Shown: positions 17,853 to 26,811, counted from the first letter of the stretch. The stretch: DNA of 61,641 bases from Herbaspirillum frisingense GSF30 (GCF_000300975.2 NZ_AEEC02000031.1:1-61641); one strand, 5' to 3'. Translations and numbers: made by a program. Notes: generated from the sequence alone by a model not told the origin.

Positions 17853-18353
17853 ATGGCAATCGATACCACACTGACATCGCTGGGTAGTCTGAACTCCTAC
17901 GGTCTTCCCGCAGAGAGTGGCGCCAGCAATCCGGTCAAGGCCAGCGACAATCCGGCAGCGGTGGCGCAGGCCATCGAATTGTCGACCGATGCCTCGGTGA
18001 TCGTCAGCCTGGGCGGCGCGGGCGCAGGCAGTGGCCAGGGGCAGAATGCCCTGACCTACAATGCCGCCGGCCTGTTTGATGCTATCGTCAGCGCCGGTTC
18101 GGCCGACAATACCTCCCCAGACCTGACCCAGAACCAGGCCAGCCAGTCCTATTACCAGGGCATCCTCGCCAGCATCACGACCCCGCCGACGAGCTCCGGC
18201 ATCTATGACGGCAACGGGCAATTCAGCGGCAACAGTGGCCTGACATCCGATCTGTCGTCGCTGCTCAAGTCCGATCCCGGCCTCACCAGCACCATCGTTG
18301 GCGACCTGATCAATCAGGGTATCGTCGGCGGTCTCATTTCCACCACCGCCTGA
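17853..18353 (+). CDS. Hypothetical Gly/Ser/Ala-rich protein
   Basis: A 166-residue protein without signal peptide or membrane span, rich in Gly, Ser, Ala, Thr and Asn and poor in charged residues (for example SLGGAGAGSGQGQNALTYNA and SSGIYDGNGQFSGNSGLTS). The C-terminus, IVGGLISTTA, is hydrophobic. I do not recognise a family. Composition recalls surface or secreted proteins exported by non-Sec routes, but nothing shows that. It is preceded by an AT-rich stretch (TTTATATATTTC near 17802) that could carry its promoter, and it is convergent with the hydrolase gene. Confidence 0.72.
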   Translation: MAIDTTLTSLGSLNSYGLPAESGASNPVKASDNPAAVAQAIELSTDASVIVSLGGAGAGSGQGQNALTYNAAGLFDAIVSAGSADNTSPDLTQNQASQSYYQGILASITTPPTSSGIYDGNGQFSGNSGLTSDLSSLLKSDPGLTSTIVGDLINQGIVGGLISTTA

Positions 18354-18357
18354 GCGC

Positions 18358-19173
18358 TTACGCGCTTGCTCCCGCAATCAGCCTGGCCAGTTGCTCGCGC
18401 AGGGCGGCATCGTGCTGGCTGCGTTCGCTGATGCGGTGATCGACGCCGGGCAGGTCGATGATGCGGCAGTCCGCCGCCGTGCCGTGTTGCCGCACCAGCT
18501 CCGCCACCTCGGCGGGAATCACGGCATCCTCGCTGGCCCGTACCAGCGTGATGCGTCCCCGGTAGTGCGAAATCATCTCCAGTACCGCAGCTTCGCGCCA
18601 ACTGCCGGGGCGGCGCAGGGCTGTGCTGAATGCCGGTCCGAAGGGCAGGGCAAAGGCCGCGCCATCATAGATGGCACCTACCAGCGTGACCACGTGGGTG
18701 ATCTGGTTGTCGGGTCGGCAGGCCAGGCGCAGGGCGATTTCCCCGCTCATGCTCACGCCCACCACAGTGCGTGGACCGACGGTGCAGCGCTCCAGCGCCG
18801 CCTGGGCTTCAGCCAGCCGTTTGGAAAGGGAATTGGGATGCACGGCGCTGCTGGCACCATGGCCGGAAAAATCGATGGCCGCGCTGGCGCATCCCAGCCG
18901 GGCCAGGGTCTGGCGTAGCGGCCACTGGCGCTGCCGGTGGCCTTGCCCGGCACCATGCAGCACCAGGGTATGGACGGCCTGGCCGTCCGCGGCACGGATG
19001 AGGTCGGCCGCCAGCGTTTCGGCGCCGACGGCCAGGGCCAGTTCTTCCTGCAGCAGGCCGTCAGCGAGCTGGAGGGTGGTGGGAGTGGCGATGGGAGCGG
19101 TGATGGCTTCAGTCGCCGGGATGGCGGCGTTCCAGGCTGGGGCTGCTGGCATAGAAGTGGCGTTTGGCTTCAT
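18358..19173 (-). CDS. Alpha/beta hydrolase
   Basis: About 271 residues. HTLVLHGAGQGHRQRQW forms the oxyanion region; VVGVSMSGEIALRLA holds the nucleophile Ser in a GxSxG elbow; TLVRASEDAVIP and LPGVDHRISE supply the acid and His. No signal peptide is seen. Substrate unknown. The first 35 residues are low-complexity Ala/Thr/Pro and overlap the end of the upstream diguanylate cyclase gene by 65 bases; with no ribosome site at 19173 the true start may lie further in. Confidence 0.85.
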   Translation of the reverse strand: MKPNATSMPAAPAWNAAIPATEAITAPIATPTTLQLADGLLQEELALAVGAETLAADLIRAADGQAVHTLVLHGAGQGHRQRQWPLRQTLARLGCASAAIDFSGHGASSAVHPNSLSKRLAEAQAALERCTVGPRTVVGVSMSGEIALRLACRPDNQITHVVTLVGAIYDGAAFALPFGPAFSTALRRPGSWREAAVLEMISHYRGRITLVRASEDAVIPAEVAELVRQHGTAADCRIIDLPGVDHRISERSQHDAALREQLARLIAGASA

Positions 19174-20608
19174 ACATCAAGGCATCGGCACGTTGCACCA
19201 CGTGCTCCAGACGCTCACCCGGGGTGGCGGTGGCCGCGCCCATGGACAGGCTCAGCGTCACGCCGGAGTAATACTGGTTGTTGATCTCCACCAGCTTCTG
19301 GATCTGGTCCATCAGCAACTGGCAGCCGCGCTCGTCGGTAGCCGGCAGCAGGATGGCGAATTCGTCGCCACCGGTGCGCGCCACGCTGCCCGGACGTTCA
19401 ACCGCCTTGCCCAGCACTTCGCCCACCCGGCGCAGCAGACCGTCGCCGGTGGCATGGCCGAGCTCATCGTTGACTTCCTTCAGGCCGTTCAGGTCGGCCA
19501 CGATCACACTGACCGGGAAGGGGCCCTTGCGCTCCAGGCGGTTCAGTTCATCGACCATGTAGGCGCGGTTGTGCAGCTTGGTCAGCTCGTCGTGCTTGCC
19601 CAGGAATTCCAGGTAGGCCTCGGCCTTCTTGCGGGCGGTGATGTCGGTCAGCGCCACCAGCACCAGGTCCCAGTTGTCTTCGTGACCGGGGAAGACAGAA
19701 AACTGCAGATGCACGTGCAGCGTATCGCCGTTGAGCGCGTAATTGACTACTTCGCGGTGGTGCAGCAGGTTGCCGTTCCACAGCTCGATCAGCTGCTCAT
19801 TGAAGTGCGGCCGCATGTCATCGCGGAACACGTCCGACAGGCGCGAGAGCAGGGTGGCCTTGTCCGGCGCGCCGAACATGGACAGCGTCTGCAGGTTGAC
19901 GTCGATGACGCGGATTTCCTGCATGCAGCGTTCCACGAACTCGGGGTGGACGTCGGTGAAGGTGCGGAAATCGGTGATGCCGATGCGGTGCAGGTCGTCG
20001 AAGAGCCGCTTGACGGCGCTGAAGTCCTCCACCCACAGCGAAATGGGCGAATACTCGAACAGCCCGCGCGCATAGTTTTCGCTGCGCGAGAGTTTCTTGC
20101 GGGCGGTTTCGCGTTCGGTGACGTTCTCGATGGCCAGCAGCACGTAGTCCCAGCTCTCTTCGCTACCCGGCATGATGCGGCCGGACAGCTGGATATCCAG
20201 CCGCCTGCCGCCCAGGGTGTAGTTGACGGTATAGCTGGAGAAGGTCGAACCGCCGTTCCAGAGCTGCACCATTTCGTCGATGAAGGTATCGATCATGTCG
20301 TCCCGGAACACCTTGTCCAGGTTCGCCACCAGATGCGCCAGGTCGCGTGCCTCGTACCATTCCAGGGTACGGCGGTTGACGTCGACCACCTTGATCTGCA
20401 TGGCGCAGGCCTGCGCCCGCGAGGTGTCCTGGGTCAGGTAGCTGCGCAGGTCGGTGACACCCTCGGCGCGCCATTGGTCGAACAGGCGCTTGAGGCCGCT
20501 GTAATCCTCTTTCCATAAGGAAACCGGAGTCAGGTCGAAGGTATCTTCTTCTGAAAGCGCCGGGATAGCGGCCGGCGCAGGGCTTGCTGGAGGCTGATCG
20601 TTCTGCAT
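19109..20608 (-). CDS. Diguanylate cyclase with tandem PAS sensor domains
   Basis: A 499-residue cytoplasmic protein with no membrane span. Two homologous PAS-type modules occupy residues about 25-175 and 175-320; their starts align as SLWKEDYSGLKRLFD and SLWVEDFSAVKRLFD, showing an internal duplication. A GGDEF domain fills residues 325-490 with an intact active site (ARTGGDEFAILLPA) and VSVIVADLNGLKEVND, so it should make cyclic di-GMP. The inhibitory RxxD site normally five residues before GGDEF reads ERPG here, so product inhibition may be lost. Signal sensed is unknown. Confidence 0.93.
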   Translation of the reverse strand: MQNDQPPASPAPAAIPALSEEDTFDLTPVSLWKEDYSGLKRLFDQWRAEGVTDLRSYLTQDTSRAQACAMQIKVVDVNRRTLEWYEARDLAHLVANLDKVFRDDMIDTFIDEMVQLWNGGSTFSSYTVNYTLGGRRLDIQLSGRIMPGSEESWDYVLLAIENVTERETARKKLSRSENYARGLFEYSPISLWVEDFSAVKRLFDDLHRIGITDFRTFTDVHPEFVERCMQEIRVIDVNLQTLSMFGAPDKATLLSRLSDVFRDDMRPHFNEQLIELWNGNLLHHREVVNYALNGDTLHVHLQFSVFPGHEDNWDLVLVALTDITARKKAEAYLEFLGKHDELTKLHNRAYMVDELNRLERKGPFPVSVIVADLNGLKEVNDELGHATGDGLLRRVGEVLGKAVERPGSVARTGGDEFAILLPATDERGCQLLMDQIQKLVEINNQYYSGVTLSLSMGAATATPGERLEHVVQRADALMYEAKRHFYASSPSLERRHPGD

Positions 20609-20818
20609 AACACTTCATCTTTTGCTGATGCTGAAGTGTAATGGTTTGCATGCTCTCCTGCACATCTTCGCCGGCCGTTTGCGTAAATTCACGCCATTGT
20701 TTGCGCTATTACCGTGAAAACCGCGGATTTGACGGTGGTTTTGTTGATTGAAAGTTAATCATTCACATCCACCGCGTCCACCGCCTCCACTGCGCCACTT
20801 CGGCGCTCACATCAGCGA

Positions 20819-21187
20819 TCAGCGCACCCGACTTGCGAGCAGCACGTTGCGCCAATCGCCCAGCCGTCGCAGGAGTCTGCTCCAGGGCGCATGCCAGGGC
20901 AGATGCGGCGCGGCCAGGCACAGCAATTCGCCGCCGCGCGGCGCCAGGATGCCGACCCAGCCCTCGCGCTCCAGTACCAGGCACTCTCCATCCTCCAGAC
21001 GGGTCTGGCGGCTGACGAGGCGATCCAGTTGCCAGTACGTCCCTTCGGTGATGCGCAACAGCGGCGCCTGGCACAGCAGCTGGCTGCCGGCCGGCAGCCA
21101 CAGTTGCAGGTGTTGCCCGTTGCCCAGTTGCAGTCTGCGGGGCGTAGGCTGGGCGGCGGGAAGGGTGGGGTGGCTGGGGGTAGGCAT
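20819..21187 (-). CDS. DUF2917-like protein
   Basis: A 122-residue protein with short beta-strand segments: RRLQLGNGQHLQLWLPAGSQ, LLRITEGTYWQLDRLVS, DGECLVLEREGWVGILAPRG. This is the layout of DUF2917 proteins, small cupin-like beta proteins often found beside MocR or LysR regulators. It is divergent from the MocR-type gene at 21351. I cannot give a function. Confidence 0.72.
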   Translation of the reverse strand: MPTPSHPTLPAAQPTPRRLQLGNGQHLQLWLPAGSQLLCQAPLLRITEGTYWQLDRLVSRQTRLEDGECLVLEREGWVGILAPRGGELLCLAAPHLPWHAPWSRLLRRLGDWRNVLLASRVR

Positions 21188-21262
21188 GGCTGGCTCCGTC
21201 GTGGTGGGGATGAGTGCAGTCTAGGGAGTCGCCAGGCAGCGCAACAGGCACAGGAAAATTCG

Positions 21263-21291
21263 GGCTGCTGCGTAACAGCGGCCGTTTTTTT
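21263..21291 (+). terminator. Terminator-like dyad in the divergent DUF2917/MocR region
   Basis: GGCTGCTG and CAGCGGCC form a 7-of-8 stem around CGTAA, followed by GTTTTTTT. It points toward the MocR gene yet sits upstream of it, so it may be an insulator, an attenuator or an operator dyad. Confidence 0.4.
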
Positions 21292-21350
21292 GCTCTGTTA
21301 CCGTTGCTTTTCGAATACTCTGTATCTGTTCTGGTTCTTGCCGGAAGAAG

Positions 21351-22928
21351 ATGATGACTGTTATGGATACCAGCCTCCACCTCCCCGATCTCAAGCCCGC
21401 GCTACCGCCGGCCATTCCTGAATCTGGCGCTGAATCTGGCGCCGATGTTGGCGCTGATGTTGGCACGCCCACGGTCAGCCCGGAAGGCGCGCGCCAGCCG
21501 CTGTACCGGCGCCTGGCGGAGCACTATCAGGGTGCGATCCAGTCCGGCACCCTGGTGGCTGGCGACCGCATGCCCTCGGTGCGCGACCTGATGCGCCAGC
21601 ACCAGGTGAGCCTGTCCACCGCCTTGCAGACGCTGCGTCATATGGAGGAGGGCGGCTGGCTGGAAGCCCGTCCGCGTTCCGGCTATTTCGTGCGCCAGCC
21701 GCGCCGCTCGGCCATCCGCCCGGTGCAGGAGCCCAAGAGCCTGATGGCCATCGATCCCGAGCAGTACGCCGGCATCCATGAAAAGGTGTCGCAATACATC
21801 GCCCTGCGCCAGAGCGGTGCGCCGCGCATCGACCTTTCCGGCATGACCTGCGCGCCCGAGCTGTATGCGGTGGAAACCCTGAAGCAGGCCGCCATGCGTG
21901 CCCTGCGCGACCGCCCCGAGCTGCTCACCAGCGCCATGCCGCACAACGGCAATGCCACCTTCCGCCAGGCCGTGGCGCGGCGGGCGCTGCACCATGGCAT
22001 GCGCATCGATCACGAAGAAGTGGTGGTCACCCACGGCTGTATCGAAGCGCTCAACCTGGCCCTGCGGGCGGTGGCCGGCCCCGGTGACACCATCGCCGTG
22101 GAGTCGCCGACCTATTTCGGCCTGTTGCAGGCCCTGGAAAATCTGGGCATGAAGGCGCTGGAGATCCCGACCAGCCCGCATACCGGCATCTCGGTGGAGG
22201 CGCTGGAACTGGCGGTGCGCACCTACGGCAATATCAAGGGCGTGGTGGTGGTGCCCAACCTGCAGAACCCGCTGGGCTGCATCATGCCCGACGAGCACAA
22301 GGACAAGCTGGTGCGCCTGTGTGAAGAATTGCGCCTGCCGCTGATCGAAGACGATGCCTACACCGAGCTGGCCGACGGCAACGTGCCGCCGTCCAGTCTC
22401 AAGAGCCGCGATCGCAGCGGCAATGTGATCTATTGTGCCTCCCTGAACAAGGTGCTGGCGCCGGGCATGCGCCTGGGCTGGATGAATGGCGGGCGCTGGC
22501 ATGAGCGGGTCAAGATGCTCAAGTTCACCCATACCCGCGCCAACGAGGAATGGACCCAGGTCACCGCCGCCGACTTCATCGCCAGCCCGGCCTACGACCG
22601 CCACCTGCGCCGCCTGCGCCAGTTGCTCAAGGAGCAGCGCGAACGCATGGCCGAATCGATTGCCGCCTATTTCCCCGAGGGCACGCGCCTGAATGTGCCC
22701 AATGGCGGCGTCGGCCTGTGGGTGGAGCTGCCGGTGCAGGTGTGCTCGCAGCAGATGTTCGAACGGGCGCTGGCCGAGGGCGTGGGGGTGTCGCCGGGAG
22801 CGATCTTTTCCAATTCCAACCGCTATGGGCATTTCCTGCGCATCTGCTGCGGCCATCCTTTTACCCGCGAACTGGACCAGGCGCTGCGCCGCCTGGGCAG
22901 TATCGGGCATAGCCTGGCCGGACAGTAG
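21351..22928 (+). CDS. MocR/PdxR-type regulator: GntR winged helix fused to a PLP aminotransferase domain
   Basis: A 525-residue protein. Residues about 45-115 form a GntR helix-turn-helix (PLYRRLAEHYQGAIQSGTLV, RMPSVRDLMRQHQVSLSTAL). The rest is a fold-type I aminotransferase-like domain; the PLP lysine is in YCASLNKVLAPGMRLGW, and VVVPNLQNPLGCIMP plus IEDDAYTEL are conserved blocks. Such proteins sense PLP or amino compounds and regulate nearby genes; a few are true aminotransferases. The first 45 residues contain a small repeat (ESGAESGADVGADVG) encoded by a 12-base tandem repeat. Three nearby ATGs (21351, 21354, 21363) share GGAAGAAG. Confidence 0.92.
   Translation: MMTVMDTSLHLPDLKPALPPAIPESGAESGADVGADVGTPTVSPEGARQPLYRRLAEHYQGAIQSGTLVAGDRMPSVRDLMRQHQVSLSTALQTLRHMEEGGWLEARPRSGYFVRQPRRSAIRPVQEPKSLMAIDPEQYAGIHEKVSQYIALRQSGAPRIDLSGMTCAPELYAVETLKQAAMRALRDRPELLTSAMPHNGNATFRQAVARRALHHGMRIDHEEVVVTHGCIEALNLALRAVAGPGDTIAVESPTYFGLLQALENLGMKALEIPTSPHTGISVEALELAVRTYGNIKGVVVVPNLQNPLGCIMPDEHKDKLVRLCEELRLPLIEDDAYTELADGNVPPSSLKSRDRSGNVIYCASLNKVLAPGMRLGWMNGGRWHERVKMLKFTHTRANEEWTQVTAADFIASPAYDRHLRRLRQLLKEQRERMAESIAAYFPEGTRLNVPNGGVGLWVELPVQVCSQQMFERALAEGVGVSPGAIFSNSNRYGHFLRICCGHPFTRELDQALRRLGSIGHSLAGQ
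21420..21464. repeat. 12-base tandem repeat inside the MocR-type gene
   Basis: Four successive units, GAATCTGGCGCT, GAATCTGGCGCC, GATGTTGGCGCT and GATGTTGGC, lie in the variable N-terminal extension. Copy number could vary between strains without breaking the frame. Confidence 0.75.
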
Positions 22929-22955
22929 GGCCGTCGGCAAGGTGAAGGTTTCGTC

Positions 22956-22992
22956 AGGCCGCCCCGGGTGCAGTCCCGGGGCGGCCTTTTTT
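22956..22992 (+). terminator. Rho-independent terminator of the MocR-type gene
   Basis: AGGCCGCCCCGGG and CCCGGGGCGGCCT form a perfect 13-bp stem around a 6-base loop, followed by T6. Confidence 0.92.
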
Positions 22993-23146
22993 GCATTCCG
23001 GGCCGGTGATGAGGCAGGGAGGGCAGAGAATCAGGCATTGCCCGAAAGGGCGGGCTGCGTCAGACTTGTAAAGAACATGTAAAGACGAAGGCTTGCATTC
23101 TCACGCGTGCCGCCTTGATCCGATGTCCTTTCCGGGAGACCAGTCC

Positions 23147-24475
23147 ATGCCTGAACCGCAGCAGCAGACGCAGCACGCCCACCAGGTCCGTTTGCACGCG
23201 GCGATCGACGCCCACATGGCCGGGCGCCTGGACGAGGCCCGTGCTGTCTACGAGGCGGTGCTGGAAGAGGATCCCATCGAGCCGGTGGCATTGCACTTCT
23301 ACGGCATCTGGCTGCATCAGGCCGGGCGCCATGAAGAAGCGCTGGACAAGCTGGAGCTTTCCAGCGCGCTGGAGCCCGACAACGCAGCCTGGCACAACGA
23401 CCTGGGCAACGTGCTGTTTGCGCTGGGCCAGGTGGAAGACGCCGAGCAGGCCTACGCCGACGCGCTGGCGCTGACGCCGCAAGACCACACCGTCTGGAAC
23501 AACCTGGGCGCCGCCCTGCTTCAGCAAGAGCGCCGGGAAGACGCCATGGCGGCCTTCGAGCGGGCGGTGGAGATTGCCCCCGAGTTTGTGCCCTCCCTGC
23601 TGCACCTGGGCAGCCTGCATGAAGCCGCGGGCGACAAGATGCAGGCCTCGCATTACCAGTGCCGCGCCTACGTGCTGCCGCCGATGGAGGGTAAGTCGTG
23701 GGAGATGGTGGGGATTTCCTTTTATTTCCTCGGCCGTCTGGAGGAGGCCGCACAAGCCTATCGCGCCTGGCTGCAAGAGCAACCGGACAACCCGATCGCA
23801 GCCCACATGCTGGCCGCCTGCTCACAGGACGAGGTGCCCGCCCGTGCCTCGGACCGCTACATCGAATCGCACTTCGACCGCTACGCCGAGACCTTCGAGG
23901 CCAACCTGCTGCAAAGCCTGGCCTATCGCGGCCCCAGCCTGATCGCCCAGGGCCTGGCGCGGCTGCTGGCGCCGTCACGCCAGTTCGCCACCGTCGACAT
24001 CGGCTGCGGTACGGGTCTGTGCGCGGCCCAGGTGGCGCCGTTCTCGCATCGCATCATCGGCGTCGACCTGGCCGGCAAGATGCTGGAAAAGGCCGCCAGC
24101 ACCGGGCTCTACGCCCATCTGGAAAAGGCCGAGATCGGCGACTACCTGGCGCGGCATCCGCAATCCTGCGACCTCGTCACCGCCGCCGACACGATGATCT
24201 ACTTCGGCGACCTGGATCAGGTCTTTGGCGCGGTCGCTTGCGCTTTGCGCAGTGGCGGCTATTTCGCCTTCACGGTCGAGGCACTGACGGCCCATGACCC
24301 CGCCGAGGACGGTTATTGCCTGCATGCCAGCGGTCGCTATCGCCACGGGCGCGACTACGTACAGCGGGTATTGCAGGCGCACGGCATGGAGGTGCTGCAC
24401 GACAGCGACGAGATCCTGCGCGAGGAAGTGCGACAGCCGGTGGCGGGCATGTTGCTGGTGGCCCGCCGCCGCTGA
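23147..24475 (+). CDS. TPR-repeat protein fused to a class I SAM methyltransferase
   Basis: A 442-residue protein. Residues about 10-230 contain five or six TPR motifs, for example MAGRLDEARAVYEAVLEEDP, AWHNDLGNVLFALGQVEDAE and VWNNLGAALLQQERREDAM. Residues 250-440 form a Rossmann methyltransferase with SAM motif I VDIGCGTGLCAAQVAPF, motif II IGVDLAGKMLEKA, and motif IV DLVTAADTMIYFGDL. GGGAGACC before the ATG at 23147 sets the start. Fusions of this kind are widespread; substrates are mostly unknown, the TPR part presumably binding the protein or conjugate to be modified. Confidence 0.9.
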   Translation: MPEPQQQTQHAHQVRLHAAIDAHMAGRLDEARAVYEAVLEEDPIEPVALHFYGIWLHQAGRHEEALDKLELSSALEPDNAAWHNDLGNVLFALGQVEDAEQAYADALALTPQDHTVWNNLGAALLQQERREDAMAAFERAVEIAPEFVPSLLHLGSLHEAAGDKMQASHYQCRAYVLPPMEGKSWEMVGISFYFLGRLEEAAQAYRAWLQEQPDNPIAAHMLAACSQDEVPARASDRYIESHFDRYAETFEANLLQSLAYRGPSLIAQGLARLLAPSRQFATVDIGCGTGLCAAQVAPFSHRIIGVDLAGKMLEKAASTGLYAHLEKAEIGDYLARHPQSCDLVTAADTMIYFGDLDQVFGAVACALRSGGYFAFTVEALTAHDPAEDGYCLHASGRYRHGRDYVQRVLQAHGMEVLHDSDEILREEVRQPVAGMLLVARRR

Positions 24476-24488
24476 TCGGATCGGGTAT

Positions 24489-25412
24489 TCAGGCCGCCGC
24501 GTGCAGTGCGGCTTCGACCTGGCTGCGGGTGGGGATGGGTTCCACCGCGCCATAGCCGGTGGTGGACAGGGCGGCGGCGACATTGGCGTAGCGCGCCGCC
24601 GCGAAGGGATCGCTGCCGCGCATCAGCTCGGCCATGAAGGCGCCACCGAAGCAGTCACCGGCGCCGGTGGCATCCAGCGCCTGTACCGGATAGGGCGCCA
24701 CCATGCGCCGCTCCTGGGGTGTGGCCACGTAGCAGCCTTCCTTGCCCAGCTTGAAGGCCACCAGTTGCACGCCATAGCCCAGCAGGCGATCGACGATGGC
24801 GTCGCGATCTTCCAGTCCGGTCAGCATGGACACATCTTCCCAGCTCGGCAGGCAGATATCGCACAGGCCGAAGGCCTGTTCCATCTTTTCGCGGGCGCGC
24901 TCCAGCGACCACAGACGCAGACGCAGATTGGTATCCAGCGAGGTCGGCACGCCGGCTGCACGGGCCTGGGCCATGGCGGCCAGGCCTGCTTCGCAGGCGC
25001 TTTCACTGATGGCCAGGCTGATCCCCGACAGGTGCAGGGCAGCCGCGCTGGCGACGCTCTCCAGCGGCAGGTCGGCCGCCTGGTACTGGCTGGCCGCCGA
25101 GCCGGCGCGGCGGTAGTGGAACTGATGGCCGCTGTCGTCATGGGTGACGAAGTAGATGCCGGTGCTGGCGCCCGGGCGCACGGCCACGTGCTGCACGTCG
25201 ACCTGTTCGCGCTGCCACAGGGCCAGCAGGTCCTGCCCGAAATGATCGTCGCCGACGGCGCTGATATAGGCCGAGGCCGCACCCTGGCGGGCGGCGGCGA
25301 TGGCGAAGTTGGAGGTGTCGCCGCCATATCCCTGCAGGAAATTGCGCGGCGACGCGATGCTCTGGTTGAATTCCACCATGGCTTCGCCATAGGCGAGGAT
25401 CTGCTTGCTCAT
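24489..25412 (-). CDS. kdgK: PfkB-family sugar kinase, probable 2-dehydro-3-deoxygluconokinase
   Basis: A 307-residue ribokinase-fold kinase. The PfkB signatures are GGDTSNFAIAAARQG in the N-terminal half and the ATP/catalytic motif DATGAGDCFGGAFMAEL, with Asp as base. The N-terminus ILAYGEAMVEFNQ and HYRRAGSAASQYQ are typical of KDG kinases. It would phosphorylate 2-keto-3-deoxygluconate or a similar sugar acid with ATP. It lies 81 bases downstream of the PLP enzyme gene on the same strand, within a D-amino-acid catabolic island; that context makes the exact sugar substrate uncertain. Confidence 0.85.
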   Translation of the reverse strand: MSKQILAYGEAMVEFNQSIASPRNFLQGYGGDTSNFAIAAARQGAASAYISAVGDDHFGQDLLALWQREQVDVQHVAVRPGASTGIYFVTHDDSGHQFHYRRAGSAASQYQAADLPLESVASAAALHLSGISLAISESACEAGLAAMAQARAAGVPTSLDTNLRLRLWSLERAREKMEQAFGLCDICLPSWEDVSMLTGLEDRDAIVDRLLGYGVQLVAFKLGKEGCYVATPQERRMVAPYPVQALDATGAGDCFGGAFMAELMRGSDPFAAARYANVAAALSTTGYGAVEPIPTRSQVEAALHAAA

Positions 25413-25493
25413 GTTGTGCTGAAACGAAGTCGAAGTACGCAGGAACGAAAATGAATAAAAACCGGGATGGAAACCCGGATGAACCGGGCGGCC

Positions 25494-26786
25494 TCAGAAG
25501 AAGGTCTGCACGATGTCGGTGACATCGAAGCGCGCATCCACCACCACCAGATGACGCCACTTGTCGAAGGTCAGGCAGGGGTGCGAGATGTCGAAGGCGA
25601 TCATGTCGCCGACCTTGATGTCGTCGCCTGCGGTGATCTTGAGGTAGGCGTGCTGGTCCATCATGCCGGTGACTTCCCAGTGCGCTGGGGTGGCCTGCGG
25701 CTGGGTGTCATGGCCCGGACGGAAGCGCGTCACCGGTGCCGGCAGGCCGGCATCGAAAGCGGCGTCGCGCTTGCCCAGGGCGATGATGGCCTTGTCGCTT
25801 TCCGGGATGGATTGCACGTAGGCCCATAGCTGCAGCGCCGGCTGCAACTGGCTGCGCATGCTGTGCGCCACCGGATTGCGCACCTGGATCTGGGCCTGCG
25901 CGGCGCGGTAGATGCCCACGTCGTGGGTCAGGTAGCAGCCCGGGCGCAGCACCACGTCCAGGGCCGCACCGATATCGGCCTGGCCGAACTCTTCGGCCAC
26001 CACGTCGTACCAGGCCGAACCGGCCCCGGTCAGCACTGCCGGACCGTGCGCCAGGCGGCGCGCCAGCTTGCCCTGCGCGGCCAGATCGCCGATACAGGCC
26101 ACGGCGCGTTGCAGGAAGCGGCGGATATCGACCTCTTCCTTGAGCACGCCTTCATACACTTCCACCCCGGCCAGGGCGAGGCTGTCCCAGCGTTCGATCT
26201 CGGCCAGCACGGCAGCCTGCTGGTCGGCATCGCGCACGCCGGTGCGACCGCCGGCCGGGCCCAGTTCCAGCAGTACGTTCAGGGTTTGCTTGCGTTCGGC
26301 GAAGAAGCGGCCGAGCTGCTCCACCAGATCGGCCGAATCGACCAGGCAGAAGAATTCGAATGAGGGGTCGGCCAGCAGCTCCGAGATGATGGCCATGTTG
26401 CGCTTGCCCACCAGCTGGTTGGCCATGATCACGCGGCGCACGCCGTGGTGGTAGGCCGCCAGGGTCTGGTGCGCAGTGGCCAGGGTGATGCCCCAGGCGC
26501 CGGTGTCGAGCTGGCGCGCAAACAGCTTGGGCGCCATGGTGGTCTTGCCGTGCGGGGCCAGCTTGACCTGGTATTGGCCGACAAATTCCTGCATCCACTT
26601 CAGGTTGTGGGCGATCTTTTCTTCATACAACACCGCGGCAGGCAGGCTGATGTCCTCGTTGAGCAGGTTCCAGCGCACGCTGCCGGCCTGCTGCGGCGAC
26701 AGCGGCTGGGGCAGGGCGCCCAGACCCTTGTTGAGCGGGTCGACGATGCCTGGCTGATAAGGTCCGTGGTAGTTTGTATCATTCAT
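25494..26786 (-). CDS. PLP-dependent D-amino acid deaminase/aldolase (D-threonine aldolase-like, alanine-racemase N-terminal fold)
   Basis: A 430-residue fold-type III PLP enzyme. The PLP lysine is in VKLAPHGKTTMAPKL. The N-terminal TIM-barrel domain continues through RRVIMANQLVGKRNM and LELGPAGGRTGVRD; the C-terminal domain binds a metal using conserved His/Cys-type residues near DMIAFDISHPCLTFDKWRH. Related enzymes are D-threonine aldolase and eukaryotic-type D-serine dehydratase; this subgroup is often called amino acid deaminase. AGGAATTAATGCG supports the ATG. It is divergent from the RpiR regulator and D-aminoacylase genes, fitting removal of D-amino acids released by the latter. Confidence 0.87.
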   Translation of the reverse strand: MNDTNYHGPYQPGIVDPLNKGLGALPQPLSPQQAGSVRWNLLNEDISLPAAVLYEEKIAHNLKWMQEFVGQYQVKLAPHGKTTMAPKLFARQLDTGAWGITLATAHQTLAAYHHGVRRVIMANQLVGKRNMAIISELLADPSFEFFCLVDSADLVEQLGRFFAERKQTLNVLLELGPAGGRTGVRDADQQAAVLAEIERWDSLALAGVEVYEGVLKEEVDIRRFLQRAVACIGDLAAQGKLARRLAHGPAVLTGAGSAWYDVVAEEFGQADIGAALDVVLRPGCYLTHDVGIYRAAQAQIQVRNPVAHSMRSQLQPALQLWAYVQSIPESDKAIIALGKRDAAFDAGLPAPVTRFRPGHDTQPQATPAHWEVTGMMDQHAYLKITAGDDIKVGDMIAFDISHPCLTFDKWRHLVVVDARFDVTDIVQTFF

Positions 26787-26811
26787 CGCATTAATTCCTG
26801 TGAAATTAGGA

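Noticed and set aside
18671..20518. 615-codon plus-strand frame over the hydrolase and diguanylate cyclase genes
   Set aside because: Antisense to two genes with intact catalytic motifs.
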